A DNA stretch of 64,000 bases, from positions 620,001-684,000 of the forward strand of contig NZ_CP084061.1 in the NCBI RefSeq assembly GCF_020215665.1, in the 5' to 3' direction. Position numbers and translations under genes: made by a program. Of the stretch, positions 24,915 to 34,315 are shown piece by piece. Each line of letters begins with the position of its first letter. The first letter of the stretch is position 1. The notes beneath the pieces were generated by a model. The model was not told where the DNA came from. It made no database searches and saw nothing but the letters and a program-made list of their open reading frames with translations. Source of the stretch: Blautia parvula (lineage in GTDB: Bacteria; Bacillota; Clostridia; Lachnospirales; Lachnospiraceae).

Positions 24915-27342
24915 CAATAACCTTGTCTGGAACAAGGACAAGGAGGTGTTCGCTTACTATGAGCTGATACCGTACAACTATTCTTTCTTATCCGCAGAGC
25001 AGAAATTTATTGTGCATGACAGTTTTCGACAGCTTATCGCACAGTCCCGTGAGGGTAAAATTCATGCGTTGCAGATTGCGACGGAAAGCTCCATACGAAG
25101 TATGCAGGAGCAGTCAAAGAAGCTGGTTACGGGGAAATTAAGGGAAGTTGCCTGCCAGAAGATAGACGAACAGACCGAAGCGTTGGTTTCTATGATTGGG
25201 GACAATCAAGTGGACTACCGCTTTTTTCTTGGATTTAAGCTCATGGTAACGGAAGAACAGCTCAATCTGAAGAACATCAAAAAATCGGCGTGGCTGACAT
25301 TCAAGGAATTTCTCCATGAAGTGAACCACACGCTGATGAATGACTTTGTTTCCATGCCGAATGATGAAATCAACCGTTACATGAAAATGGAAAAGCTACT
25401 GGAAAATAAAATCTCCCGTCGCTTTAAGGTGCGTCGCTTGGAAATCAACGATTTTGGGTATCTCATGGAACATCTTTACGGCAGGGACGGTATCGCCTAT
25501 GAAGATTATGAGTACCAGCTACCAAAGAAGAACTACAAAAAAGAAACGCTGATAAAATACTACGACCTTATCCGTCCGACAAGGTGTGTGATTGAGGAAA
25601 GCCAGCGGTATTTAAGGCTGGAACATGAGGACAAGGAAAGCTATGTATCCTATTTTACCGTCAATGCGATTGTAGGCGAGCTTGATTTTCCGTCGTCTGA
25701 AATCTTCTATTTCCAGCAACAGCAGTTTACCTTTCCCGTTGATACGAGCATGAATGTAGAAATCGTAGAAAATCGAAAAGCATTAACGACAGTCCGCAAC
25801 AAGAAAAAGGAACTAAAAGATTTGGATAACCACGCCTATCAAGCAGGAAGTGAAACCAGCTCAAATGTGGTGGACGCATTAGACAGCGTGGACGAGCTGG
25901 AAACGGACTTAGACCAGAGCAAAGAAAGTATGTATAAGCTCTCTTATGTAGTGCGTGTATCGGCTGATGATTTGGACGAATTAAAACGCCGTTGTGATGA
26001 AGTCAAGGACTTTTACGACGACCTCAATGTAAAGCTGGTGCGTCCTGCTGGGGATATGCTGGGGCTTCATTCTGAATTTCTTCCTGCCAGCAAGCGATAT
26101 ATCAATGACTATGTGCAGTATGTAAAATCAGACTTCTTGGCTGGGCTGGGCTTCGGTGCGACCCAGCAGTTAGGGGAAACGACGGGTATCTATATGGGCT
26201 ATTCCGTTGATACGGGAAGAAATGTGTACCTGCAACCGTCTTTAGCTTCGCAGGGTGTAAAAGGTACAGTTACCAACGCTTTAGCGTCTGCTTTTGTCGG
26301 TTCGCTTGGCGGTGGAAAGTCGTTCTGTAACAATCTTCTTGTGTACTACTCTGTTCTCTTTGGGGGACAAGCGGTTATCTTAGACCCAAAATCAGAGCGT
26401 GGCAACTGGAAAGAAACGCTCCCAGAAATCGCCCATGAAATCAATATCGTAAATCTAACCAGCGATAAAGATAATGCAGGACTTCTTGACCCATTCGTGA
26501 TTATGAAGAATGTAAAAGACGCTGAAAGTCTGGCAATCGACATCTTGACATTTTTAACGGGTATTTCCTCTAGGGACGGCGAAAAATTCCCCGTACTTCG
26601 TAAGGCGGTGCGTTCTGTTACCCAGAGCGACAGTCGGGGCTTGCTCCATGTGATAGACGAGCTACGCCGTGAAGATACGCCAGTATCAAGAAATATCGCA
26701 GACCATATCGACAGTTTCACAGACTATGATTTTGCACATCTGCTGTTTTCGGACGGTACGGTGGAAAATGCAATCAGTTTAGATAACCAGCTCAATATCA
26801 TTCAAGTAGCCGACCTTGTGTTGCCAGATAAGGACACCACTTTTGAGGAATACACGACCATTGAATTATTGTCGGTGTCTATGCTGATTGTGATTAGCAC
26901 CTTTGCCCTCGACTTCATTCATAGCGACAGAAGCATTTTTAAGATTGTCGATTTGGACGAAGCATGGGCGTTCTTGAATGTGGCACAAGGCGAAACCTTA
27001 TCAAATAAGCTGGTTCGTGCTGGACGAGCTATGCAGGCAGGCGTTTATTTTGTTACACAATCTTCTGGCGACGTGTCAAAAGAAAGTCTGAAAAACAATA
27101 TCGGCTTGAAGTTTGCATTTAGAAGCACGGATATTAACGAGATAAAGCAGACCTTAGAATTTTTCGGTATCGACAAGGACGACGAGAACAACCAGAAACG
27201 CTTGCGTGATTTGGAGAACGGACAATGCTTATTGCAGGACTTATACGGGCGTGTCGGTGTGGTGCAGATACACCCCGTCTTTGAAGAACTGCTACACGCC
27301 TTTGATACCAGACCGCCCGTACAGAGAAATGAGGTGGAGTGA
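24892..27342 (+). CDS. Orf16-like VirB4-type conjugation ATPase (TcpF/ConE type)
   Basis: 816 residues. The Walker A motif GSLGGGKSFCNN is at about 471-482 and Walker B IVDLDEAWAF at about 684-693; RAGRAMQAGVYFVTQSS follows, as in VirB4/AAA_10 proteins. It powers the transfer channel. Membership in Tn916 Orf16 is clear from length and neighbours. It ends in an ATGA overlap with the next gene. Confidence 0.93.
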   Translation: MFPIKYIDNNLVWNKDKEVFAYYELIPYNYSFLSAEQKFIVHDSFRQLIAQSREGKIHALQIATESSIRSMQEQSKKLVTGKLREVACQKIDEQTEALVSMIGDNQVDYRFFLGFKLMVTEEQLNLKNIKKSAWLTFKEFLHEVNHTLMNDFVSMPNDEINRYMKMEKLLENKISRRFKVRRLEINDFGYLMEHLYGRDGIAYEDYEYQLPKKNYKKETLIKYYDLIRPTRCVIEESQRYLRLEHEDKESYVSYFTVNAIVGELDFPSSEIFYFQQQQFTFPVDTSMNVEIVENRKALTTVRNKKKELKDLDNHAYQAGSETSSNVVDALDSVDELETDLDQSKESMYKLSYVVRVSADDLDELKRRCDEVKDFYDDLNVKLVRPAGDMLGLHSEFLPASKRYINDYVQYVKSDFLAGLGFGATQQLGETTGIYMGYSVDTGRNVYLQPSLASQGVKGTVTNALASAFVGSLGGGKSFCNNLLVYYSVLFGGQAVILDPKSERGNWKETLPEIAHEINIVNLTSDKDNAGLLDPFVIMKNVKDAESLAIDILTFLTGISSRDGEKFPVLRKAVRSVTQSDSRGLLHVIDELRREDTPVSRNIADHIDSFTDYDFAHLLFSDGTVENAISLDNQLNIIQVADLVLPDKDTTFEEYTTIELLSVSMLIVISTFALDFIHSDRSIFKIVDLDEAWAFLNVAQGETLSNKLVRAGRAMQAGVYFVTQSSGDVSKESLKNNIGLKFAFRSTDINEIKQTLEFFGIDKDDENNQKRLRDLENGQCLLQDLYGRVGVVQIHPVFEELLHAFDTRPPVQRNEVE

Positions 27343-29552
27343 TGAAAGAAAGGATAAAAGGTGCGTTCACAAAAAGGAAGATACTTCACTTTCTCAAAAT
27401 GGCTCTGTTCGTGGTGGCACTTTCCCTTATCCTGCTTTCACTTTTGGGGACGGTGGCTCATGCGACGGGACTTGTGGACGATACCATAAACGCAGAAAAT
27501 CTTTACTCAAAATATCCCCTTTCCAACTACCAGCTTGATTTTTATGTGGATAATAGCTGGTCGTGGCTTCCGTGGAACTGGCTGGACGGGATTGGAAAAT
27601 CGGTACAGTACGGGCTTTACTGCATTACCAACTTTGTCTGGACGATAAGCCTTTACTTATCTAATGCAACGGGCTATGTGGTGCAGGAAGCCTACAAGCT
27701 GGACTTCATCAATGATATGGCAGACAGTATCGGAAAAAGCATACAGACTCTTGCTGGTGTAACGCAGAACGGCTTTTCCAGCTCTGGCTTCTATGTTGGT
27801 TTCCTGCTTCTCATTATCTTAGTGGTGGGACTTTATGTTGCCTATACGGGACTTATCAAACGGGAAACCAGCAAGGCACTTCACGCCGTTATCAACTTTG
27901 TGGTGGTGTTCGTGCTGTCCGCTTCATTTATTGCCTATGCTCCCGACTACATCAAGAAGATAAATGAATTTTCATCAGACATCAGTACCGCTTCGTTGGA
28001 CTTAGGAACAAAAATCATGCTCCCCAACTCTGACAGCGAGGGCAAGGACAGCGTGGACTTGATACGGGACAGCTTATTTTCTATTCAAGTGGAACAGCCG
28101 TGGCTACTTCTGCAATTCGGCAACAGCAACGCAGAGGAAATCGGAACAGACCGTGTGGAAGCTCTTGTATCGGCAAGTCCAGAGGACGAGGACGGAAAGA
28201 CCAGAGAGGAAGTCGTGAAAACAGAAATTGAGGATAACGACAACAACAATCTGACAATACCGCAGGTGGTAAATCGTTTAGGTATGGTGTTCTTCCTGCT
28301 GTTCTTCAACTTAGGTATCACGATATTTGTATTCTTGCTTACGGGTATGATGTTGTTCAGCCAGATACTTTTTATTATCTTCGCTATGTTTTTGCCTATC
28401 AGCTTTTTACTTTCCATGATACCGAGCTATGAAAGCATGGCAAAGCAGGCAATCGTAAGGGTGTTTAACACCATAATGACACGGGCAGGAATAACGCTCA
28501 TTGTAACGGTAGCGTTCAGTATTTCCAGTATGTTTTATAACATTTCCACGGACTATCCGTTCTTTATGGTGGCGTTCTTGCAGATAGTATGTTTCGCTGG
28601 TATCTATATGAAGCTGGGCGATTTAATGAGTATGTTCTCTTTGAACGCTAACGACAGTCAAAGCATGGGGCGAAGAATTTTCCGCAGACCATATCTGTTT
28701 ATGCGACATAGGGCTAGACGTATGGAACACCGTATTGCAAGGGCGGTAAGTGCTGGCGGTATTTCGGGCGGTGTGGCTGGTGCGGTAGCTGGAAGTGCCG
28801 TCGCTGGCAAGAGGGCTGAAAGAAAAAATACAGCTTCTAAAGAAAATCGGGGCAATACCACTTCCAGCATGGGACAGCGTGCAGGCTCAAAGGTGGGTGC
28901 TGTCTTAGATACGAAAAATAAAGTGAAAGACAAAGCAAACGCTGTCAAAGAAAACATCAAGGATATGCCGACACAGACCGCTTATGCGGTATATTCCGCA
29001 AAGGAAAAGGCAAAGTCCAGCGTGTCCGACTTCAAGCGTGGCATGGTGCAGGAACAGCAGTCCAGACAGACGGAACGCTTGGAAAAGCAGGAGCAACGCA
29101 GACAGAATATCGCTGATAAGCGTATGGAGCTTCAAAAGGCACAAGAGGTAAGGCAGGCACAGCGAAAGGCTGACGGATCAGCGACAACGGGAGCTACCCG
29201 TCCCCATGAGCGACCAGCCACAGCTTCAACCATTCCAAAGCCGAGTGTGGAAAAAATGCAGGAAGTCAAACGCCCTGCCACAGTGACCACTTCAAAAGCA
29301 AGTGAGCCAGTCAAGACAACTGTTATGAAAGAACGTCCGTTATCTTCTGGTGCTTCTGATAAGAAAGTAACCCAGCCTGCACAGCAAGTACATAGGCAGA
29401 ATGTAGAAAAAGTGGTATCGCAGGAAACACGACAGAATTACACGAAAGACCGCAGGACAAAGGTTCAGCAGACGCAGAGCGTCCAGAAGAACCAGCAGAC
29501 CACAGAGAAAAACCGTAACCTTGTAACGAAGAAAGGACAGAAGAAAAAATGA
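27342..29552 (+). CDS. Orf15-like polytopic conjugation membrane protein
   Basis: 736 residues from the ATG at 27342, which overlaps the preceding TGA; the GTG one codon upstream is less likely. A signal-like N terminus (LFVVALSLILLSLLGTVAHA) is followed by about six membrane segments, with a long loop between 180 and 310. The C-terminal half (about 440-736) is a basic, Q/K/R/T-rich cytoplasmic tail with an Ala/Gly patch (GGISGGVAGAVAGSAVAG). It is the VirB6-like channel protein of Tn916-type systems by family knowledge. Confidence 0.88.
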   Translation: MKERIKGAFTKRKILHFLKMALFVVALSLILLSLLGTVAHATGLVDDTINAENLYSKYPLSNYQLDFYVDNSWSWLPWNWLDGIGKSVQYGLYCITNFVWTISLYLSNATGYVVQEAYKLDFINDMADSIGKSIQTLAGVTQNGFSSSGFYVGFLLLIILVVGLYVAYTGLIKRETSKALHAVINFVVVFVLSASFIAYAPDYIKKINEFSSDISTASLDLGTKIMLPNSDSEGKDSVDLIRDSLFSIQVEQPWLLLQFGNSNAEEIGTDRVEALVSASPEDEDGKTREEVVKTEIEDNDNNNLTIPQVVNRLGMVFFLLFFNLGITIFVFLLTGMMLFSQILFIIFAMFLPISFLLSMIPSYESMAKQAIVRVFNTIMTRAGITLIVTVAFSISSMFYNISTDYPFFMVAFLQIVCFAGIYMKLGDLMSMFSLNANDSQSMGRRIFRRPYLFMRHRARRMEHRIARAVSAGGISGGVAGAVAGSAVAGKRAERKNTASKENRGNTTSSMGQRAGSKVGAVLDTKNKVKDKANAVKENIKDMPTQTAYAVYSAKEKAKSSVSDFKRGMVQEQQSRQTERLEKQEQRRQNIADKRMELQKAQEVRQAQRKADGSATTGATRPHERPATASTIPKPSVEKMQEVKRPATVTTSKASEPVKTTVMKERPLSSGASDKKVTQPAQQVHRQNVEKVVSQETRQNYTKDRRTKVQQTQSVQKNQQTTEKNRNLVTKKGQKKK

Positions 29553-30556
29553 AACTGAAACATATCGCCCTCATTAGCAGTCTGTTTCCTATCCTCTTTT
29601 CGCTGGTGCTTTTCTTTGGTGTCCTCATTAGTGCGGACAGCGATGACGAGAACAGCAATTTTTCTTCTGGCATTACGGGTATGAACCTATCCGCAGAAGT
29701 CTTGAAACATCAGCCTATGGTGGAAAAGTATGCCAGAGAATACGGCATTTCCGAGTATGTCAATGTGCTATTGGCTATCATTCAAGTAGAAAGTGGCGGT
29801 ACGGCAGAAGATGTTATGCAGAGTTCGGAAAGTCTTGGTTTACCGCCCAACTCTTTAGATACGGAAAGCTCAATCAAGCAGGGGTGTAAGTATTTTGCGT
29901 CCCTGCTTTCTTCCTGCAAAAATCAAGGTATCGACGATTTGAATGTAGCGATACAGTCCTATAACTATGGCGGTGGTTATGTGGGATATGTGGTAGGAAA
30001 AGGAAAAAAGCACACCTTTAACCTTGCGGAAAATTTTGCCCGTGAAAAATCGGGTGGAAAGAAAGTAACTTACACCAACCCGATAGCAGTTGCGAAGAAT
30101 GGGGGCTGGCGGTATGGCTATGGAAATATGTTCTATGTGGAATTAGTCAATCAATATCTGACCGTGGCACACTTTGATAATGCGACGGCACAAGCGATTA
30201 TGAATGAAGCGTTGAAATATCAAGGCTGGAAGTATGTGTATGGTGGCAGTAACCCGAACACTTCCTTTGATTGTAGCGGACTTGTGCAATGGTGTTATGG
30301 AAAAGCTGGTATCTCCTTACCGAGAACAGCACAAGCCCAGTATGACGCAACCCAACATCTTCCACTCTCGCAGGCAAAGGCTGGGGACTTGGTATTCTTT
30401 CATTCCACCTATAACGCTGGTTCGTATGTAACCCACGTCGGCATTTATGTAGGAAATAATCAGATGTACCATGCAGGTGACCCGATAGGATATGCAGACC
30501 TAAGCAGTAGTTACTGGCAACAGCACTTAATCGGTGCAGGACGAGTAAAACAATAG
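29549..30556 (+). CDS. Orf14-like cell-wall hydrolase (lysozyme-like + NlpC/P60)
   Basis: 335 residues. An N-terminal membrane anchor (about 7-27) is followed by a soluble lytic/lysozyme-like domain with YGISEYVNVLLAIIQVESGG (catalytic Glu in VES, about residue 75), and a C-terminal NlpC/P60 peptidase with the catalytic Cys in FDCSGLVQWCYG (about 240-251) and His in THVGIYVG (about 291-298). It opens the peptidoglycan for the mating channel. ATGA overlap with orf15. Confidence 0.93.
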   Translation: MKLKHIALISSLFPILFSLVLFFGVLISADSDDENSNFSSGITGMNLSAEVLKHQPMVEKYAREYGISEYVNVLLAIIQVESGGTAEDVMQSSESLGLPPNSLDTESSIKQGCKYFASLLSSCKNQGIDDLNVAIQSYNYGGGYVGYVVGKGKKHTFNLAENFAREKSGGKKVTYTNPIAVAKNGGWRYGYGNMFYVELVNQYLTVAHFDNATAQAIMNEALKYQGWKYVYGGSNPNTSFDCSGLVQWCYGKAGISLPRTAQAQYDATQHLPLSQAKAGDLVFFHSTYNAGSYVTHVGIYVGNNQMYHAGDPIGYADLSSSYWQQHLIGAGRVKQ

Positions 30557-30572
30557 AAAGGACTTGAAAAAT

Positions 30573-31475
30573 ATGTTTAATAAGAATAAGAAATCGACTG
30601 AAAATGTCAAAGAAAAAAAGGTGCGTACTGTCAAGGTAGGCACACATAAGAAAACCGTGATTGCGTTGTGGGTGGTGCTTATCGCAAGCGTGAGTTTTGG
30701 GGTGTATAAGAATTTTACCGCTATCGACCAGCACACGACCCATGAAAAAGAAATCATAGAGCTTCGCTTGCAGGACACCAACGGGATAGAAAATTTCGTG
30801 AAGAACTTTGTGAAGTCCTACTACACATGGAATAACAGCAAAGAAGCGATTGAAGCAAGGACGCAGGCAATCAGCGGTTATCTGACAAAGGAATTGCAGG
30901 ACTTAAATGTTGATACAATCAGAACGGATATACCGACCAGCTCCACAGTTACAGATGTGATTGTATGGAGTATTGAACAGTCGGGAACGGACACTTTTTC
31001 TGCTACCTACGAAGTAGATCAGCAGATAAAAGAGGGAGAACAGACAAGCAATGTCAAGGCAACCTATACGGTAAAAGTCCATGTGGACGCTGACGGGGGT
31101 ATGGTAATCGTTCAGAACCCTACCCTTGCACCAGCAATCGAAAAATCAGACTATGAGCCAAAGACACCAGAAGCAGACGCAAGTGTAGACGCTGATACTG
31201 TCAATGACGCTACCGCATTTCTGGAAACATTCTTTAAGCTGTACCCGACAGCTACGGAAAAAGAGCTTGCTTACTATGTATCGGGAAATGTGATTGAACC
31301 TATCGGCAGGGACTACCTTTATTCTGAATTGCTAAACCCTATCTTTACAAAGGACGGGGACAATGTGAAAGTTAAGGTTGCTGTGAAATTCCTTGATAAT
31401 CAGACAAAGGCAACGCAGGTGTCGCAGTATGAACTTGTACTACATAAGGATAGTAACTGGAAGATTGTAGGGTAA
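30573..31475 (+). CDS. Orf13-like conjugation protein TcpC
   Basis: 300 residues from the ATG at 30573 (AAAGGACTTG upstream). A basic cytoplasmic N terminus and one membrane segment (VIALWVVLIASVSFGVYKNF, about 28-47) precede two similar NTF2-like extracellular domains (about 65-180 and 195-300), the layout of VirB8-like TcpC. Last gene of the conjugation operon; accessory genes follow. Confidence 0.88.
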   Translation: MFNKNKKSTENVKEKKVRTVKVGTHKKTVIALWVVLIASVSFGVYKNFTAIDQHTTHEKEIIELRLQDTNGIENFVKNFVKSYYTWNNSKEAIEARTQAISGYLTKELQDLNVDTIRTDIPTSSTVTDVIVWSIEQSGTDTFSATYEVDQQIKEGEQTSNVKATYTVKVHVDADGGMVIVQNPTLAPAIEKSDYEPKTPEADASVDADTVNDATAFLETFFKLYPTATEKELAYYVSGNVIEPIGRDYLYSELLNPIFTKDGDNVKVKVAVKFLDNQTKATQVSQYELVLHKDSNWKIVG

Positions 31476-31536
31476 AACTGATTTGGAGGGAGATTTTCTC
31501 CCTCTATAAGAATTACATACGAATAGTATGAAAGTG

Positions 31537-31565
31537 TTGACACTCATTTCATATAGTTATATAAT
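31537..31565 (+). promoter_or_regulatory. Consensus promoter of the TetR gene
   Basis: TTGACA, 17 bp, TATAAT: a perfect consensus promoter, which would need repression. Confidence 0.85.
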
Positions 31566-31567
31566 AA

Positions 31568-31585
31568 ACATACAGAACGAATGTA
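31568..31585. promoter_or_regulatory. Candidate TetR operator at the tetR promoter
   Basis: Read on the minus strand this is TACATTCGTTCTGTATGT. It matches the element at 32281-32296 (shared core TACATTYGTTCKGTAT) and overlaps the predicted transcription start, fitting autorepression. Confidence 0.55.
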
Positions 31586-31599
31586 AAAGAGGTGTATGT

Positions 31600-32232
31600 A
31601 TGGCGAGAAATAAATATCCTGAAATAACAGTTGAGAAAATATTAGATGTATCTCAACGCTTGTTTCTTGAAAAAGGATATGATAAAACAACAATTCAAGA
31701 TATTGTCGATGAATTAGGCGGATTAAGCAAAGGGGCAATCTATCATCATTTTAAGTCCAAAGAAGAAATTATGGACGCTCTGGGAGATAAGATGTTTTTT
31801 AACAATAATCCATTTGAGAAAGTAAAAGCTCGAACAGATTTAAACGGACTTCAAAAAATGAGAATGGCAATCCTATTAAATCAATCTGACGAAAAACAGA
31901 TAGAATTGACGAAACAAGCTATTCCCATGTTGAAAAACCCTCATGTATTAGCTCGTATGATTGAAACAAACCGTCGTCGTTTATGTCCCTATTGGGAATT
32001 ATTTATAGAAGAAGGAATAAATGACGGGTCTATTAAAACACAATATAAAAAAGAACTTGCAGAATTTTTAGTGTTAATGGATATTTGGTTAATACCTTCT
32101 ATCTTTCCAGCTAATAGAGAAGAGTTACTAAACAGATTTCATTGCATAAAAGAAATGCTTGAAAATATGGGTCTGCCTTTATTGAATGAAGAAATAAGCG
32201 AAAAGATAACAGCATTACCTTATTTTGAATAG
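31600..32232 (+). CDS. TetR-family transcriptional repressor
   Basis: 210 residues. The N-terminal helix-turn-helix is TTIQDIVDELGGLSKGAIYHHFKSKEEI (about 30-57), as in TetR proteins; the rest is a ligand-binding helical domain. The ATG at 31600 has AAGAGGTG upstream; the longer in-frame extension covers the operator and is rejected. It precedes an ABC exporter operon with which it shares an operator-like sequence, so it probably represses both until an inducer binds. Confidence 0.88.
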   Translation: MARNKYPEITVEKILDVSQRLFLEKGYDKTTIQDIVDELGGLSKGAIYHHFKSKEEIMDALGDKMFFNNNPFEKVKARTDLNGLQKMRMAILLNQSDEKQIELTKQAIPMLKNPHVLARMIETNRRRLCPYWELFIEEGINDGSIKTQYKKELAEFLVLMDIWLIPSIFPANREELLNRFHCIKEMLENMGLPLLNEEISEKITALPYFE

Positions 32233-32280
32233 TTACAAATAAATTGCCTAGAGATAGGCAATTTAAAAAGCATATATACA

Positions 32281-32296
32281 TACATTTGTTCGGTAT
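32281..32296. promoter_or_regulatory. Candidate TetR operator/promoter before the ABC exporter
   Basis: TACATTTGTTCGGTAT lies just before TATAAT (32295-32300 region); TATACA lies 16 bp upstream of that -10. Same core as 31568-31585 but in the opposite orientation. Confidence 0.5.
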
Positions 32297-32319
32297 TATA
32301 ATGTAAAGGAGATATTATC

Positions 32320-33276
32320 ATGGAAGAATTTAAGTACTCAATATGTGTATCGGCATTGAAGAAAAAGTATAAAGATAAAGAGGTCTTGAGCAATGTAACT
32401 TTCTCTGTACCTAAAGGCTCTATTTATACTTTATTAGGGTCAAACGGTGCTGGAAAAACAACAACTATTCGTATATTAACAACACAAATCAAAGCAGACA
32501 ATGGTACGGTTCAAATTGAGGGATATAATGTTTTTGATAATCCGCAAAAAGTGCATGAAGTGATTAGTTTGACAGGGCAGTTTTCCGCTGTTGATGAATG
32601 TTTGACAGGTAAAGAAAATCTAATTATTATGGGGAAATTACGCCACTTATCAAAGCCAGAGGAAACGGCTGAAAATTTGTTAGAATATTTTGAATTAGCA
32701 AAGGCTTCAAACCGTATTGTATCTACTTATTCTGGTGGAATGAAGAGAAAACTAGATATAGCAATGAGCTTAATCGGAAATCCTAAAGTCATTTTTTTAG
32801 ATGAACCAACGACTGGATTAGACCCGCAAAGTCGTCATAGTATGTGGAATATAATTAGAGATTTAAACAAGTCTGGTGTAACGATATTTCTAACTACTCA
32901 ATATTTAGAAGAAGCAGAGCAACTGGCAGATATAATCGGCATATTAGACAATGGAAAAATCATCGCAGAGGGAACGCCAGAAGAATTAAAAGCATATCTC
33001 CCACAAGGAGCAGTACAATTTACATTTGGAAATTCAGAAGAATTTGAGAAAGCTAAATTGTTGATGAAAGATTATAAAGTTTCCATAGAGCCAGAGAAAT
33101 ATAGTATTATTGTGTTTACTGACGGAAAAGCAGATACATTGTCTAGAATATTTAATATATTATATACGAATAAAATTTCTATTCAAAACTTTAAAGAACT
33201 TGCACCTACCTTAGAAGATGTGTTTTTATCCATGATTGAAGAAAGAGAGGAAAAATTAAATGAAGTCAAAGACTAA
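32320..33276 (+). CDS. ABC exporter ATP-binding protein (DrrA/CcmA-like)
   Basis: 318 residues. Walker A GSNGAGKTTTIR (about 39-50), signature YSGGMKRKLDIAMSL (about 138-152), Walker B VIFLDEPTTGLDP (about 158-170), and a C-terminal extension of about 90 residues as in DrrA-type drug-export ATPases. Paired with the permease that overlaps its 3' end by 17 bases. Substrate unknown; likely exports a toxic compound that also induces the TetR repressor. Confidence 0.9.
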   Translation: MEEFKYSICVSALKKKYKDKEVLSNVTFSVPKGSIYTLLGSNGAGKTTTIRILTTQIKADNGTVQIEGYNVFDNPQKVHEVISLTGQFSAVDECLTGKENLIIMGKLRHLSKPEETAENLLEYFELAKASNRIVSTYSGGMKRKLDIAMSLIGNPKVIFLDEPTTGLDPQSRHSMWNIIRDLNKSGVTIFLTTQYLEEAEQLADIIGILDNGKIIAEGTPEELKAYLPQGAVQFTFGNSEEFEKAKLLMKDYKVSIEPEKYSIIVFTDGKADTLSRIFNILYTNKISIQNFKELAPTLEDVFLSMIEEREEKLNEVKD

Positions 33277-34033
33277 AAGATATAATGATACTTTTACAAT
33301 GGCAGGACGTTGTTTACTTTTATCGAAAAGAAACCCAGATACTTTTTTAACCAGCATTATTCTACCAGCACTAATGATGTTACTATTTATTTCTCTTTTT
33401 GGAAATCTCATTCAGATTGAGGGTATTTCTTATGTAGATTTTATCGTTCCGGGAATTTTATTACAATGCATTGCTCAAGGTTCTTCTACAACTGCTATTA
33501 TGGTAAATAAAGATGTAACAAGTGGTATTGTTACAAGATTTAGTACATTGCCTATCAATAAAATTTCAATATTGAATGGTCATATTTTAGAGGCTTTCAT
33601 AAGAAGTATCATGAGTACTGTTGTTGTTGTATTGATAGCAATGTTACTTGGCTTTCGTCCGTCAATCCATATAATAGACATAGGAATTGTATTCATATTA
33701 TTAGTTGGGATAATATCTGTATTATCATGGTTGGCAGTTATTGTCGGGGTAATAACAAACAGTGCAGAGGGAGCAAGTTCATTATCAGCATTAGCAATCA
33801 TACTTCCCTATTTAAGTTCTGGGTTTGTACCAACCGAAACATTACCCTCAATTTTGAAAGTATTTGCAGAATATCAACCGATGACTCCTATTATAGATAC
33901 TATGCGAAATGCCTTTTTAGGAAATTCTTTAGATATTAAGGTATTTATAATTGCTTTAATATGGTGTGTAGGATTAACAATTACGTTTTATCTTGTGTCT
34001 TTAGTTTTATTTAAGAAACGTCTACGCAATTAG
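33260..34033 (+). CDS. ABC-2 type exporter permease (DrrB-like)
   Basis: 257 residues with six hydrophobic segments and the ABC-2 family pattern (FVDFIVPGILLQCIAQGSSTTA, then SGIVTRFSTLPINK and LSSGFVPTETLPSILKVFAEYQPMTP, the last two-thirds typical of DrrB). Partner of the preceding ATPase; translationally coupled. AT-rich, like the rest of this accessory block. Confidence 0.9.
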   Translation: MKSKTKRYNDTFTMAGRCLLLSKRNPDTFLTSIILPALMMLLFISLFGNLIQIEGISYVDFIVPGILLQCIAQGSSTTAIMVNKDVTSGIVTRFSTLPINKISILNGHILEAFIRSIMSTVVVVLIAMLLGFRPSIHIIDIGIVFILLVGIISVLSWLAVIVGVITNSAEGASSLSALAIILPYLSSGFVPTETLPSILKVFAEYQPMTPIIDTMRNAFLGNSLDIKVFIIALIWCVGLTITFYLVSLVLFKKRLRN

Positions 34034-34045
34034 AAAGAGGGAAAA

Positions 34046-34270
34046 ATGATAGGATTAAAAAAACGAGATATTAAAAAAGCCTTGAAAGCAGGTGCAAAGG
34101 CTAGTGGTGTTTCATTAGCTGATGTACGAGCTGATATTGAAGCAACGATTGATGAAGCCATGAACAGTCCAGACCCAGAAGTGCAGGCAAATTTCAAAAA
34201 GTATTTTGGGAATAAACGCCCTACGCCAGAAGAATATATTTACAAGATTACCAAAAAGACAAAGATTTGA
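34046..34270 (+). CDS. 74-residue protein following the ABC exporter
   Basis: Soluble and charged: [41 protein letters not shown] then [20 protein letters not shown]. The second part recalls short Spo0A C-terminal-like proteins of Firmicutes, but I am not sure. AAAGAGGG lies upstream of the ATG, 12 bases after the permease stop, so it belongs to the exporter operon. Codon use is less AT-rich than the exporter genes, suggesting a different origin. Confidence 0.55.
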   Translation: MIGLKKRDIKKALKAGAKASGVSLADVRADIEATIDEAMNSPDPEVQANFKKYFGNKRPTPEEYIYKITKKTKI

Positions 34271-34273
34271 AAA

Positions 34274-34312
34274 AAGGCTTGCTCCATACATAGTGTATGA
34301 TCTGCAAGCCTT
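34274..34312 (-). terminator. Hairpin terminator between exporter operon and sensor kinase
   Basis: AAGGCTTGC / GCAAGCCTT stem; the minus strand exits into six T, so it serves the sensor kinase gene best and may also stop rightward transcription. Confidence 0.75.
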
Positions 34313-34315
34313 AAT

